Shown: positions 18,188 to 26,754 of the stretch, piece after piece
Layout of the letters: every line of letters starts with the position of its first letter
How positions within the stretch are numbered: the stretch's first letter is position 1
Assembly: GCA_035648735.1 (NCBI GenBank)
Contig: DASRKX010000017.1
Span: 1-64,000 of the forward strand
Source: REEB95 sp035648735
Lineage (GTDB): Bacteria; Pseudomonadota; Alphaproteobacteria; ATCC43930; CGMCC-115725
Length of the DNA stretch: 64,000 bases
Direction of reading: 5' to 3'
Translations under genes and position numbers: made by a program
Notes under the pieces: model-generated
Databases searched by the model: none
What the model saw: the letters and a program-made list of their open reading frames with translations, nothing else
Told to the model about the DNA's origin: nothing

Positions 18188-19684
18188 ATGAAAATCGGCT
18201 TCGTACCGCCGCGTCTGCCGAGGACCGGAACCCTCGTCCTTCCCGTCTTCGAGGGGCGGAAGCTCACGCGCACCGGTACGCAGCTCGACAAGAAAAGCGG
18301 TCGCGCGCTCACCCGGGCCATGGATGCCTCGCGCTTCAAGGGCAAGGGCGAAGAGACCCTGATGGTGCTGGCGCCTGCCAAGCTGGGCGTCGCGCGGGTA
18401 CTGTTGATCGGCATCGGCAAGGGCGATGGTTCGGATCGCTCGCAGGCGCGGAACTGCGGTGGCATCATCGCCGCCCAGCTCAACGCGGTCGGCGAGCGCG
18501 AGGCGGCCATCGTCGTCGACGCCGAGGCGCACGAGGCGCATATCGCCGCCGAACTTGCCTTCGGCGCGCGGCTGCGCAGCTACCGCTTCGATAAATACCG
18601 CACCAAGGAGAAGCCCGAGCAGAAGCCCTCGCTGCGGCAGCTCGACATTCTCGTCAAGGAGCCGAACGCGGCACGCCGCGGCTTTCAGCCGCTCGATAAG
18701 ATCGCCGACGGCGTCTTCTTGACGCGCGATCTGGTTTCCGAACCCGCCAATGTGATCTACCCCGAGAGTCTTGCCGAGCGCGCCCGCGCGCTCACCAAGC
18801 TCGGCGTCACGGTCGAGGTTCTCGACGAGAAGAAGATGGCGCAGCTCGGCATGGGCGCATTGCTCGGCGTGGGACAGGGCAGCGCCCGGCCGCCACGGCT
18901 CCTCGTCATGCAGTGGAAAGGCTCGCCCAAGCGCAACGATCCGCCGCTCGCCTTCGTCGGCAAGGGCGTGACCTTCGACACCGGCGGCATCTCGATCAAG
19001 CCGGCCGCCGGCATGGAAGACATGAAATGGGACATGGGCGGGGCCGGCGTCGTCATCGGCTTGATGGCGGCGTTGGCCGGCCGCAAGGCGAAGGTCAACG
19101 TCGTGGGCATCGGCGGCTTGGTGGAGAACATGCCGGGGGATAATGCGCAGCGCCCGGGCGACATCGTCAAATCTATGTCCGGCCAGACCATCGAGGTACT
19201 CAACACGGACGCCGAGGGCCGGCTCGTCCTCGCCGACGCCCTCTGGTACTGCCAAGATCGCTTCAAGCCGCGCCTGATGGTCGATCTGGCGACCTTGACC
19301 GGCGCCATCATCATCGCGCTCGGCAACGAGCATGCGGGACTGTTCAGCAACGACGACGCGCTGGCGGAGCGTCTCCTCGCCGCCGGCAAGGAAACCGGCG
19401 AGAAGTTGTGGCGCATGCCCTTGGGCGATGCCTACAACAAGATGATGGATAGCGACGCCGCCGACGTGAAGAACATCAGCGGCGGCCGCGACGCGGGCAG
19501 CATCACCGCCGCCGCCTTCATCGAGCGCTTCGTCAACAAGCTGCCATGGGCACATCTCGACATCGCCGGCACGACTTGGTCGTCGAAGGACAAGCCGACC
19601 ATTCCGAAGGGCGCCACCGCCTTCGGCGTACGCCTGCTCGACCGCTTCGTCGCCGCGAATTACGAGACCGACGGGGCGAAGTGA
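18188..19684 (+). CDS. pepA: leucyl aminopeptidase (M17)
   Basis: Cytosolic dizinc aminopeptidase that removes N-terminal residues; in some bacteria the same protein also binds DNA. The 498 residues contain the M17 signature NTDAEGRL (339-346). The expected metal ligands are visible as Lys259, Asp264, Asp282, Asp341 and Glu343, with Lys271 in SIKPA. The N-terminal non-catalytic domain occupies about residues 1-170. The stop overlaps the holC GTG start (GTGA), the usual pepA-holC pairing of alphaproteobacteria. Confidence 0.96.
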   Translation: MKIGFVPPRLPRTGTLVLPVFEGRKLTRTGTQLDKKSGRALTRAMDASRFKGKGEETLMVLAPAKLGVARVLLIGIGKGDGSDRSQARNCGGIIAAQLNAVGEREAAIVVDAEAHEAHIAAELAFGARLRSYRFDKYRTKEKPEQKPSLRQLDILVKEPNAARRGFQPLDKIADGVFLTRDLVSEPANVIYPESLAERARALTKLGVTVEVLDEKKMAQLGMGALLGVGQGSARPPRLLVMQWKGSPKRNDPPLAFVGKGVTFDTGGISIKPAAGMEDMKWDMGGAGVVIGLMAALAGRKAKVNVVGIGGLVENMPGDNAQRPGDIVKSMSGQTIEVLNTDAEGRLVLADALWYCQDRFKPRLMVDLATLTGAIIIALGNEHAGLFSNDDALAERLLAAGKETGEKLWRMPLGDAYNKMMDSDAADVKNISGGRDAGSITAAAFIERFVNKLPWAHLDIAGTTWSSKDKPTIPKGATAFGVRLLDRFVAANYETDGAK

Positions 19685-20133
19685 GCGAGATCGGCTTCTA
19701 TCATCTGCAATCGACGCCGCTCGAGCGCGCGCTGCCGCAGCTTTTGGAAAAGGCGCATGCCGGCGGCTATCGTGTCGTGCTGATGGCCGGCTCGGCGGAG
19801 CGCGTCGAGCAGCTGAACGGTCTGCTGTGGACCTACAACGACGCCGCCTTCCTGCCGCATGGCGCGGCCAAGGACGGCAACGCCGCGCAACAGCCGATCT
19901 GGCTCACCACCGAGGAGGAGAATCCGAACGGCGCCACCATGCTGCTGCTGGTCGACGGCGCGCGCTCGGAAAAGCTCGATGGCTATCGCCGCGTACTCGA
20001 TGTCTTCGACGGCAATGACGAGGCGGCGGTTGCTGCCGCCCGCGAGCGCTGGCGTAGCGCCAAGGCGGCCGGCCATACGCTCGCCTATTGGGAGCAGACC
20101 GAAAAAGGCTGGGAAAAGCGCGACGCCGGTTGA
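19681..20133 (+). CDS. holC: DNA polymerase III chi subunit
   Basis: Clamp-loader accessory protein that bridges the psi subunit and single-strand DNA-binding protein. The 150 residues open MSEIGFYHLQSTPLERALPQLL and include RVEQLNGLLWTYNDAAFLPHG and QPIWLTTEEENPNGA, both characteristic of HolC. The GTG start shares bases with the pepA stop; a longer upstream frame would overlap pepA by 135 bases and is not credible. The ndk promoter lies over its stop codon. Confidence 0.93.
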   Translation: MSEIGFYHLQSTPLERALPQLLEKAHAGGYRVVLMAGSAERVEQLNGLLWTYNDAAFLPHGAAKDGNAAQQPIWLTTEEENPNGATMLLLVDGARSEKLDGYRRVLDVFDGNDEAAVAAARERWRSAKAAGHTLAYWEQTEKGWEKRDAG

Positions 20134-20158
20134 AGGCGGCGGCGTCCGCCGTTATAAC
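20130..20158 (+). promoter_or_regulatory. ndk promoter
   Basis: TTGAAG, a 17-base spacer and TATAAC, ending 37 bases before the ndk ATG. The -35 overlaps the holC stop codon. It is one of the better matches to a sigma-70-type promoter in the window. Confidence 0.6.
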
Positions 20159-20195
20159 CCCGCAACTTTTGCGCCACCCCGGGAGAAACCGCATC

Positions 20196-20618
20196 ATGGC
20201 CAAGGAACGCACTCTGTCGATCATCAAGCCCGACGCGACGCGACGCAACCTCACAGGCAAGATCAATGCGCGCTTCGAGGAGAAGGGCCTGCGGATCGTT
20301 GCCCAGAAGCGTCTGCAGCTCTCCCAAGCGCAGGCCGAGGCGTTCTACGGCGTCCATAAGGAGCGACCGTTCTTCAAGGATCTCGTCAAGTTCATGGTCT
20401 CCGGGCCGGTGATCGTTCAGGTGTTGGAGGGCGAGAACGCCGTCGCGGCCAACCGCGATGTCATGGGGGCCACCGATCCAAAGAATGCGGCTTCCGGCAC
20501 CATCCGCAAGGATTTCGCGGAATCGATCGAGGCCAATTCGGTGCATGGCTCGGATTCGGCGGAGAACGCGAAGGGCGAGATCGCCTTTTTCTTCGCTGGG
20601 ACCGAACTCTGCCCTTAA
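20196..20618 (+). CDS. ndk: nucleoside diphosphate kinase
   Basis: Balances NTP and dNTP pools through a phosphohistidine intermediate. The 140 residues contain the active-site motif NSVHGSDS with His117, the nucleotide-binding NRDVMGATDP segment and the conserved N-terminus ERTLSIIKPDA. The start follows GGGAG; a longer in-frame start upstream has no support and would pass through the promoter. The length matches the bacterial tetrameric or hexameric enzymes. Confidence 0.97.
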   Translation: MAKERTLSIIKPDATRRNLTGKINARFEEKGLRIVAQKRLQLSQAQAEAFYGVHKERPFFKDLVKFMVSGPVIVQVLEGENAVAANRDVMGATDPKNAASGTIRKDFAESIEANSVHGSDSAENAKGEIAFFFAGTELCP

Positions 20619-20626
20619 AGAGCGGC

Positions 20627-20749
20627 TTAGACCAAAAAGTAGGCCATCAGCAGCAGCAGCAGGACGATGCTACCGACCGTCCAGCGCATCAGGCGGGCGA
20701 AGCCCAGCCAAGTGTCGCGATGAGGTTGGATATTGTGGTCGACGGTCAT
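20627..20749 (-). CDS. aa3-type cytochrome c oxidase subunit IV (40 aa)
   Basis: A tiny membrane protein of 40 residues, opening MTVDHNIQPHRDTWLGFARL and ending in one transmembrane helix (about 21-40) that runs to the C-terminus. This matches the layout of the alphaproteobacterial aa3 oxidase subunit IV family: a short polar N-terminus with HxxTWxGF, then a single helix. The start has GGAG seven bases upstream. In the databases such genes are often missed for their size. No other oxidase subunit gene is nearby, so it is separated from ctaCDE, which is common for this family. Its role is accessory, within the inner-membrane oxidase. Confidence 0.8.
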   Translation of the reverse strand: MTVDHNIQPHRDTWLGFARLMRWTVGSIVLLLLLMAYFLV

Positions 20750-20778
20750 GTCAAGATCTCCGAGGCGTTCGGCGCAAA

Positions 20779-20806
20779 GCTATAGCGCCGGAAACGGTTT
20801 TGGCAA
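20779..20806 (-). promoter_or_regulatory. promoter of the oxidase subunit IV gene
   Basis: Reading leftward: TTGCCA, a 16-base spacer, TATAGC, then about 30 bases to the ATG. The -10 overlaps the stop codon of the GT87-like gene, so the small gene can be transcribed separately from the purMN string. Confidence 0.45.
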
Positions 20807-21919
20807 GCCTCCGACGCGGCGTTCGAGAAACGCCGCCAGCGCCAGCGCAAAAAAGGGCAGCCACCACAGCATGTAATTGTGGTGCGCCGCCGGTCCGGCG
20901 AGGAGCGCGGCGATGATGAGTAGCGCGCCGAGTGCCGCCCGCGCCGGCAGTTCGAGCGGCCGGCGCCACGCGAGAATTGCCGCGGCAAGGAAAAGCCCCG
21001 CCAGCGCCGCGCGCGCCGCCGTCGCGGCCAACGGCGGCGCAAAGAACAGCCAGCTCGTGCTGTCCGGCGGACGGATGGCGTTGAACAGGACGATATTGTC
21101 CAGCAGCGCGCGGGGTGCCGCGACGGCAAAGGGTAGGATCGGCAGCAGGCCGATGGCGACGCCCAGCGCGTAGCGCCGCCGTGCCGCGCCGCCTTCCGGC
21201 AGCAGCACCGGCAGGAACAGCGCGCCGGGGAAGAGCTTCGCCGCGATCGACAGGCCGACACACAATCCGGCGGCAAAGCCATTGCGATTCACCAGCAGCA
21301 ATCCAAGCAGCAGCGGCACCACCGCGGCCAGATCCGTGCTGCCCTTGGCGAAGAGCTGCTGCGCGACAATGGGCAGCGAAAGATAGAGCGCCGCCGCCAG
21401 GGCGCCTGTCGTGCCGCCCAGCCGCCACAGCAGGGCGACCACGGCGAATTCCAGCACCAGATTGGTGACCGGCACGCCGCGCTCGCCGAACGCGTGGCCA
21501 AGCGGCCAATAGACCGCCGCCATGACCGGCAGGTATTTGTAGCCCCGAAACCCCGGTACGGCACCGAGGCCGCCCGCTTCGCCATCGATCGGTTGAGTGT
21601 AGGGATTCCCGCCGGCCGCGATCGTATCGCCGGCGGCGAGCGTCGTCGTCGCCATGTCGATCAGCCGCGGATGGCCGAGGCGCGTTCCCAAATAAGCGAG
21701 TTGCGCGACGAGCAACACCAACGCCAAGGCGGCGAGCCAGCGCGGCGGAATCCGCTGCGCGTCGCCGCGGCGCGCCGCGAATAACGCCGCCGCGCCGCCG
21801 AGCAGAACCAGCAGGATCAACGCCTTCCATTGTCCCTGCCAGTTCAACGCCTGCAGCAGGGCCACGGACAGCCAAAAACCCGCCGCCAGCGCGATCTTGA
21901 GTCCGGTCGTCACGGTCAA
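20780..21919 (-). CDS. GT87-like polytopic membrane glycosyltransferase
   Basis: A 379-residue protein with about nine or ten transmembrane segments. After the second or third helix it has the loop AAGGNPYTQPIDGEAGG followed by GYKYLPVMAAVYWPLG. The pattern G-NPY then Y-P-hydrophobic is that of the GT87 / DUF2029 family, whose studied members transfer mannose or arabinose from polyprenyl-phosphate donors. A later AAKLFPGALFLPVLL segment also fits. It begins with a TTG that overlaps the purN stop (TTGA), so it is the last full gene of the purM-purN string although functionally unrelated. Substrate not known. Confidence 0.7.
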   Translation of the reverse strand: MTVTTGLKIALAAGFWLSVALLQALNWQGQWKALILLVLLGGAAALFAARRGDAQRIPPRWLAALALVLLVAQLAYLGTRLGHPRLIDMATTTLAAGDTIAAGGNPYTQPIDGEAGGLGAVPGFRGYKYLPVMAAVYWPLGHAFGERGVPVTNLVLEFAVVALLWRLGGTTGALAAALYLSLPIVAQQLFAKGSTDLAAVVPLLLGLLLVNRNGFAAGLCVGLSIAAKLFPGALFLPVLLPEGGAARRRYALGVAIGLLPILPFAVAAPRALLDNIVLFNAIRPPDSTSWLFFAPPLAATAARAALAGLFLAAAILAWRRPLELPARAALGALLIIAALLAGPAAHHNYMLWWLPFFALALAAFLERRVGGLPKPFPAL

Positions 21920-22566
21920 TCCGCCGGATTGACGACGATGCCGTGCGGCGCCTTGTGGCCCTCGATGATGACGCGCTCGCTTTCGACGCGGACACGGCCT
22001 TCGGCGATAAGGCGTAGCGCCAGCGGATAGGCGCGATGCTCCGCTTCGAGCACGCGCGCCGCGAGCGTGTCGGCATCGTCGCCGGTCTGCACGGGCACGG
22101 CGGCCTGCACGATGATTGGCCCGTCATCGACGCCCTCGCGCACGAAATGCACGGTGCAGCCGGTGAAGCGGACGCCGGCGGCGATCACGCGCGCATGCGT
22201 GTCAAGGCCGGGGAAGGCCGGCAGCAGCGACGGGTGAATGTTGATCAGCTTGTCGCGCCAGCGCCGCACGAAGGCACTCCCGAGGATGCGCATGAAGCCG
22301 GCAAGGCAGACGAGGCCGCATCCGGCTTCGGTCAGTGTCGCTTCGAGCACCGCGTCGAATTCGTCGCGCTTGGCGAAATCGCCATGGGCGAAGACCTTGG
22401 CCGGGATTTTCGCCGCCGCGGCGCGCGCCAGCCCGGCGGCGTCGGCGCGGTTGGCGATCACCAAGGCGATCTCGGCGGGAAAGCGCGGCGCCGCGCAGGC
22501 GTCGATCAGCGCCTGCAGGTTGGAGCCGCGGCCGGAGATCAGCACGCCGACCTTCAGCCGGGCCAC
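21916..22566 (-). CDS. purN: phosphoribosylglycinamide formyltransferase
   Basis: Adds the formyl group from 10-formyltetrahydrofolate to GAR in purine synthesis. The 216 residues carry the N-terminal GVLISGRGSNLQALIDA substrate loop and the catalytic trio Asn109, His111 (INIHPSLLPAFPG) and Asp147 (EGVDDGP). The start is GTG, and the gene overlaps purM by 13 bases, an arrangement consistent with translational coupling. Confidence 0.97.
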   Translation of the reverse strand: MARLKVGVLISGRGSNLQALIDACAAPRFPAEIALVIANRADAAGLARAAAAKIPAKVFAHGDFAKRDEFDAVLEATLTEAGCGLVCLAGFMRILGSAFVRRWRDKLINIHPSLLPAFPGLDTHARVIAAGVRFTGCTVHFVREGVDDGPIIVQAAVPVQTGDDADTLAARVLEAEHRAYPLALRLIAEGRVRVESERVIIEGHKAPHGIVVNPAD

Positions 22567-23624
22567 GCGCTCTCCATGTTGCGCAGCAGCGTCACCGGCT
22601 CACCCGGATGGGCGGCGATGCGGCCGATCGAATGAACCCGCTCGCCCGCGGCGGTCAGTGCCCGGGCGACGAAATCGGCTTGGTCGGATGCGACCACCGC
22701 GACCATGCCGATGCCGCAATTGAAGGTGCGCGCCATCTCCGCCGGCGCGATTCCGGCGGTCTCGGCAAGCCAGCGGAAGACGGGCGGTAGCGGCCAGCGC
22801 GTGGCATCGATCTCGGCGGCGCAGCCATCCGGCAAAACGCGCGGGATGTTCTCGATCAATCCGCCGCCGGTGATATGGGCGTAGGCCTTCACCGCGCCGG
22901 TCTTGAGCGCGCCGAGGCAGCTTTTGACGTAGAGCCGTGTCGGCACCAGCAGCGCCTCGCCGAGGGTCATCTCCTTGGCGAAAGGCGCCGGCGCGGCATA
23001 GGAGAGGCCGGCCTCGGCGACGACACGGCGGACCAGCGTGAAGCCGTTGGAATGGAGGCCGCTTGCTTCCAGGCCGAGCACGACATCGCCGACCGCGACG
23101 TTGCGCCCGTCGAGAATCTGGCCGCGCTCGGCGGCGCCGACCGCGAAGCCGGCCAGGTCGTAATCGCCCTTGGCGTAGAGGCCGGGCATCTCCGCCGTCT
23201 CGCCGCCGATCAGCGCGCAGCCGACGGTGCCGCAGGCCTCGGCGACGCCCTTGAGGATGATGCGCGCCGCCGCCACGTCGAGCTTACCGGTGGCGAAATA
23301 GTCGAGGAAGAACAGCGGCTCGGCGCCTTGCACGACGAGATCGTTGACGCACATGGCGACGAGATCGATCCCGATGTGTTCGTGCCGGCCGGTCTCGATG
23401 GCGATCTTGAGCTTGGTGCCGACGCCGTCGGTGGTGGCGACCAGGATCGGATCGCGATAGCCCGCCGCCCTGAGGTCGAACAGCGCGCCGAAGCCGCCCA
23501 GCCCCGCCGTCGTGCCCTTGCGCGCGGTCGCCTTGGCCAAGGGCTTCAAGGCCTCCACGAGGGCGTCGCCCGCGTCGATGTCGACTCCGGCGTCGCGGTA
23601 GCTCTGGCTTTTCTGTTTGCCCAC
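22554..23624 (-). CDS. purM: phosphoribosylformylglycinamidine cyclo-ligase
   Basis: AIR synthetase, closing the imidazole ring in purine synthesis. Opening residues SYRDAGVDIDAGDALVE, the TTDGVGTKLKIA ATP-binding segment, GGETAEMPGLY and the ASGLHSNGFTLVR motif are all present in 356 residues. It is the first gene of its string and divergent from an MFS gene with a 64-base gap that must hold both promoters. Confidence 0.97.
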   Translation of the reverse strand: MGKQKSQSYRDAGVDIDAGDALVEALKPLAKATARKGTTAGLGGFGALFDLRAAGYRDPILVATTDGVGTKLKIAIETGRHEHIGIDLVAMCVNDLVVQGAEPLFFLDYFATGKLDVAAARIILKGVAEACGTVGCALIGGETAEMPGLYAKGDYDLAGFAVGAAERGQILDGRNVAVGDVVLGLEASGLHSNGFTLVRRVVAEAGLSYAAPAPFAKEMTLGEALLVPTRLYVKSCLGALKTGAVKAYAHITGGGLIENIPRVLPDGCAAEIDATRWPLPPVFRWLAETAGIAPAEMARTFNCGIGMVAVVASDQADFVARALTAAGERVHSIGRIAAHPGEPVTLLRNMESAWPG

Positions 23625-23688
23625 GCGCGGTTTCTACGCCAAGGAGCGGGGGATGAAAAGCCCGCCCTCGCGGGGCTAGGATGCCGTC

Positions 23689-24873
23689 ATGCACCGTTTT
23701 GCCCGGCCAACCGCCATTGGCCTTGCCGGCTTTTGCAGCTTCCTCAATCTCTACGCGCCACAGCCCCTTCTGCCGATGATCCGCGACCGGTTCGGCGCGG
23801 ACGCCGTGTCGGCCGGCCACATGATCAGCGCCACGACCCTGGCGGTGGCGCTGATCGCCCCCTTCACCGGCGTCGTCGCCGATCATCTCGGCCGCAAGCG
23901 GGTCATCGCCACGGCGATGTTCGCGCTCATCGTCCCGACGCTGATGGTGGCATTCTCAGACAGCTTGGGCGCCATGGTGTTCTGGCGCTTCGTCCAAGGT
24001 CTTTTGCTGCCGCCGATTTTCGTCGTGACTGTCGCCTATATCGGCGACGAGCTGCCGATGGACCAAGCGACGACGATGGCCGGCATCTACACCTCGGCGT
24101 GCTGCTTCGGCGGCTTCTTCGGCCGCTTCATGTCGGGCCTGCTGGCGGCGCAGTTCGGCCTGCGCGGCGCCTTTATCGGCCTCGCCGTGCTCTCGCTGAT
24201 TGCCGCCATCGGCTTCACCGCCCTGCTGCCGCGCGAGACGCGGTTCGTGCCGAGCGGCGGCATCCTGCCGTCGCTGCGCCACATGCGCGACCATCTGCTC
24301 AATCCGCGCCTCACCGCGATCTTCGCCGTCGGCTTCGGCGTGCTGTTCTCCTTCGTCGGCACGTTCAACTACATCGCCTTCTATCTCGCCGGGCCGCCCT
24401 TTGGCCTGTCGGCCGCCGCGATCGGCACCATTTTCGTCGTCTGGCTGATCGGCGTCGTCACCACGCCGGCGACAGGTTTCTTCGTGCGCCGCATCGGCCG
24501 GCGCGCGCTGGTGCTGATCGGCATGGTGTTCTGGGCGGCGGGATTGCTGGTGACTCTGTCGAGCAATCTTGCCCTCATCGTCGCCGGCCTGGCGCTGGCC
24601 GCGGGCTGCGGCTTCTTCTGCCAGGCGGCATCGACGGCCTATGTCGCGGTCTCGGCGGAGCGGGCGCGCTCCTCCGCCGTCGGTCTTTACGTCACGTTCT
24701 ATTACCTGGGCGGCAGCGTCGGCGCCGTCCTGCCCGGCTATGCCTGGAACCGGTTCGGCTGGCCCGGCTGCGTCGCCGTCCTGGTCGCGATGGTCGGGAT
24801 CATGGGCGTCATGGTTGCGCGCTTCTGGCGTGAATCGCATCGCTTGTCGGGCAAGCCCGGCCTAGCCGACTGA
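23689..24873 (+). CDS. MFS transporter
   Basis: A 394-residue inner-membrane protein with twelve predicted helices. The loop between helices 2 and 3 reads GVVADHLGRKRVIATAM, the major-facilitator signature (G-x3-D-x2-G-R-[KR]), and a second copy lies between helices 8 and 9 (GFFVRRIGRRALVLIG). The opening FCSFLNLYAPQPLLPMI resembles the drug/sugar-exporter branch related to YnfM, but the substrate cannot be read from sequence. It converges on the downstream SDR gene with 13 bases between stops. Confidence 0.85.
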   Translation: MHRFARPTAIGLAGFCSFLNLYAPQPLLPMIRDRFGADAVSAGHMISATTLAVALIAPFTGVVADHLGRKRVIATAMFALIVPTLMVAFSDSLGAMVFWRFVQGLLLPPIFVVTVAYIGDELPMDQATTMAGIYTSACCFGGFFGRFMSGLLAAQFGLRGAFIGLAVLSLIAAIGFTALLPRETRFVPSGGILPSLRHMRDHLLNPRLTAIFAVGFGVLFSFVGTFNYIAFYLAGPPFGLSAAAIGTIFVVWLIGVVTTPATGFFVRRIGRRALVLIGMVFWAAGLLVTLSSNLALIVAGLALAAGCGFFCQAASTAYVAVSAERARSSAVGLYVTFYYLGGSVGAVLPGYAWNRFGWPGCVAVLVAMVGIMGVMVARFWRESHRLSGKPGLAD

Positions 24874-24886
24874 TCGATCCTCCGGC

Positions 24887-25621
24887 TCAGCGCGCGCCCG
24901 AAACCGCCAGCACCGTGCCCGCGACGTAGGACGCCTCCGGCGACATCAGCCACAGGATCGCATCGGCGACTTCCACCGCCGTGCCGGGGCGCTGCATCGG
25001 CAGCGCCGGCCGCGCGCGGTCGAGCCGCCCCGGCGGCTGCATTTCGGTGTCGATCATGCCGGGGCGTACGCAATTGACGCGGATGCCTTCGAGCGCGACC
25101 TCGCGCGCGAGCCCGACGGTCAGCGTTTCGATCGCGCTCTTGGTGGCGGCGTAGGGGATGGCCTCGCCGCCGCCGCCGAGCAATGCCGCCGTCGAGGAAA
25201 GCGTGACGATGGCGCCGCCGGCGCCGCCGTGTTTCGTCGACATGCGCTTCACCGCTTCGCGGCAGCACAGCATGGTGCCGGCGATATTGACGGCCAGCAA
25301 TTCGGCGAGTCCTTGGGCAGGAACGCTATCGAGCCGCCCGATCGGCCCGAGCTGCCCGGCGCAATTGACCAGCGCGGTGACGCGGCCGAGCGATTTGTCG
25401 GTGTCGCGGAACAGCCGCTCGACGTCGCTTTCCCGCGCGACATCGGCACCGATCGCCACCGCCGTGCCGCCGGCCTGCACGATCGACGCCACGACCTGGT
25501 CGGCACGCGCCCGGTTGGATTGGTAATTGACGGCGACGGCGTAGCCGCGCCGCGCCGCTTTTTCCGCCACCACCGCGCCGATGCCGCGACCGCCGCCGGT
25601 GACGATCAGGATCTCCGCCAT
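24887..25621 (-). CDS. SDR-family oxidoreductase
   Basis: A 244-residue classical short-chain dehydrogenase. TGGGRGIG at residues 8-15 binds the cofactor, NCAGQLGP replaces the more common NNAG, and the catalytic Ser/Tyr/Lys are in TLSSTAAL and PYAATKSAIE. The C-terminus (SYVAGTVLAVSGAR) is typical. Most relatives use NADP(H) on sugars, steroids or glucose-like substrates; nothing nearby identifies the substrate. Divergent from mepA. Confidence 0.85.
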   Translation of the reverse strand: MAEILIVTGGGRGIGAVVAEKAARRGYAVAVNYQSNRARADQVVASIVQAGGTAVAIGADVARESDVERLFRDTDKSLGRVTALVNCAGQLGPIGRLDSVPAQGLAELLAVNIAGTMLCCREAVKRMSTKHGGAGGAIVTLSSTAALLGGGGEAIPYAATKSAIETLTVGLAREVALEGIRVNCVRPGMIDTEMQPPGRLDRARPALPMQRPGTAVEVADAILWLMSPEASYVAGTVLAVSGAR

Positions 25622-25690
25622 GAATCTTCCTTTGCCCGGTGCGCAATGCCAAGACTAGGCGGTTCGCCGGAAGGCGGGAAGGGAGGGCGG

Positions 25691-26536
25691 ATGCGCCGAA
25701 GCGCGTTGGCCGGGACGCTGATGCTGGCCGCGCTGGCGCCGGGTGCGGCAAGCGCGTCTTTTTGGAGCGACGTCACCAGCCCGACGCCGCCGCCGGCGCA
25801 TGTCATCGGCAGTCCGGCAAATGGCTGCCTCGCCGGCGCCGCGGCGCTGCCCCTGGATGGGCCGGGCTATCAAGTCGTGCGCGTCAGCCGGCATCGCTTC
25901 TTCGGCCATCCCGAGACTGTTCGCTTCATCGAGCGGCTCGGCCGCAGCGCGCGAGCGGCCAGCATGCCGGTCTTCTATGTCGGCGACATGGCGCAGCCGC
26001 GCGGCGGCCCGATGCCTGACAGCCACGCCGCGCACCAGAACGGCGTCGACGTTGATGTGTGGTTCACGCTCGACCCCAAGCCCGCGCTGCCGCCCCTGGC
26101 GCGCGAGAATGTTGATCTGCCCTCGATGCTCCTGGCGGATCGGAGCGCCGTCGATCCCACCCGCTTTGGGGAAAGGCAGGTTCGCCTGCTGCGCCTGGCC
26201 GCGACCGACCCGCAAGTCGACCGGATCTTCGTCCATCCCCTGATCAAGCGCGCGTTGTGCCGGGGCGAATTCGGCGCCGGCACGGGCGACAGGTCCTGGC
26301 TGCGGCGGCTGCGGCCCTGGTATGGCCATGACGATCATTTCCATGTGCGGCTCGTATGCCCGCCCGGCTCGCCCGATTGCCGCCAGCAGCCGCCGGTGCC
26401 CCCGGGCGAGGGCTGCGACGCCGCGGTCTTCGAATGGTGGGCGGTCGAGCTGGCCAAGCCTAAGGCGCCGCCGCCGCTGCCGCATGCGCCGCCGCCGCTG
26501 CCCGCCGCCTGCCATGCGCTCGAAACCCCGGAATGA
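25691..26536 (+). CDS. mepA: penicillin-insensitive murein endopeptidase
   Basis: LAS-type zinc peptidase (M74) that cuts DD-crosslinks in peptidoglycan in the periplasm. From the chosen ATG (GGGAGGG just upstream) residues 1-22 form a signal peptide ending ASA. Zinc and catalytic segments are SHAAHQNGVDVDVWF, IFVHPLIKRALC and GHDDHFHVRLVCP. Six or more cysteines in the mature part are expected for the family. The last about 40 residues are a Pro/Ala-rich tail. A much longer in-frame reading upstream is excluded because it runs antisense through the SDR gene. Confidence 0.93.
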   Translation: MRRSALAGTLMLAALAPGAASASFWSDVTSPTPPPAHVIGSPANGCLAGAAALPLDGPGYQVVRVSRHRFFGHPETVRFIERLGRSARAASMPVFYVGDMAQPRGGPMPDSHAAHQNGVDVDVWFTLDPKPALPPLARENVDLPSMLLADRSAVDPTRFGERQVRLLRLAATDPQVDRIFVHPLIKRALCRGEFGAGTGDRSWLRRLRPWYGHDDHFHVRLVCPPGSPDCRQQPPVPPGEGCDAAVFEWWAVELAKPKAPPPLPHAPPPLPAACHALETPE

Positions 26537-26679
26537 GCGCCGCTGCGCCTGTCGCCTGGCTTGACGTTCCCCACTGAAGTTTGACAGCAAATATTATGCT
26601 TTCCTCAAATATTTACAGGCATACGCCAAGTCTTTCCATAATATTCGAGTGATTTTACATTGAAGATTTAACTAACAAC

Positions 26680-26708
26680 TTGCTGTGACCAAGATTAACC
26701 GGTAACAA
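26680..26708 (+). promoter_or_regulatory. candidate promoter of the OmpA gene
   Basis: TTGCTG, 17 bases, TAACAA, ending 46 bases before the ATG, within a 218-base AT-rich gap (26537-26754) that is clearly unlike the flanking coding DNA. No other gene is visible in that gap. Confidence 0.35.
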
Positions 26709-26754
26709 TCCTTCCTAATTGTCTTTGAAAAGACGTTGGCGAGGAGGGTTGGTG

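Noticed and set aside
22875..24833. 652-codon plus-strand open frame over purM and the MFS gene
   Set aside because: Antisense to purM for the first half and out of frame with the MFS gene for the rest; no recognisable motif.
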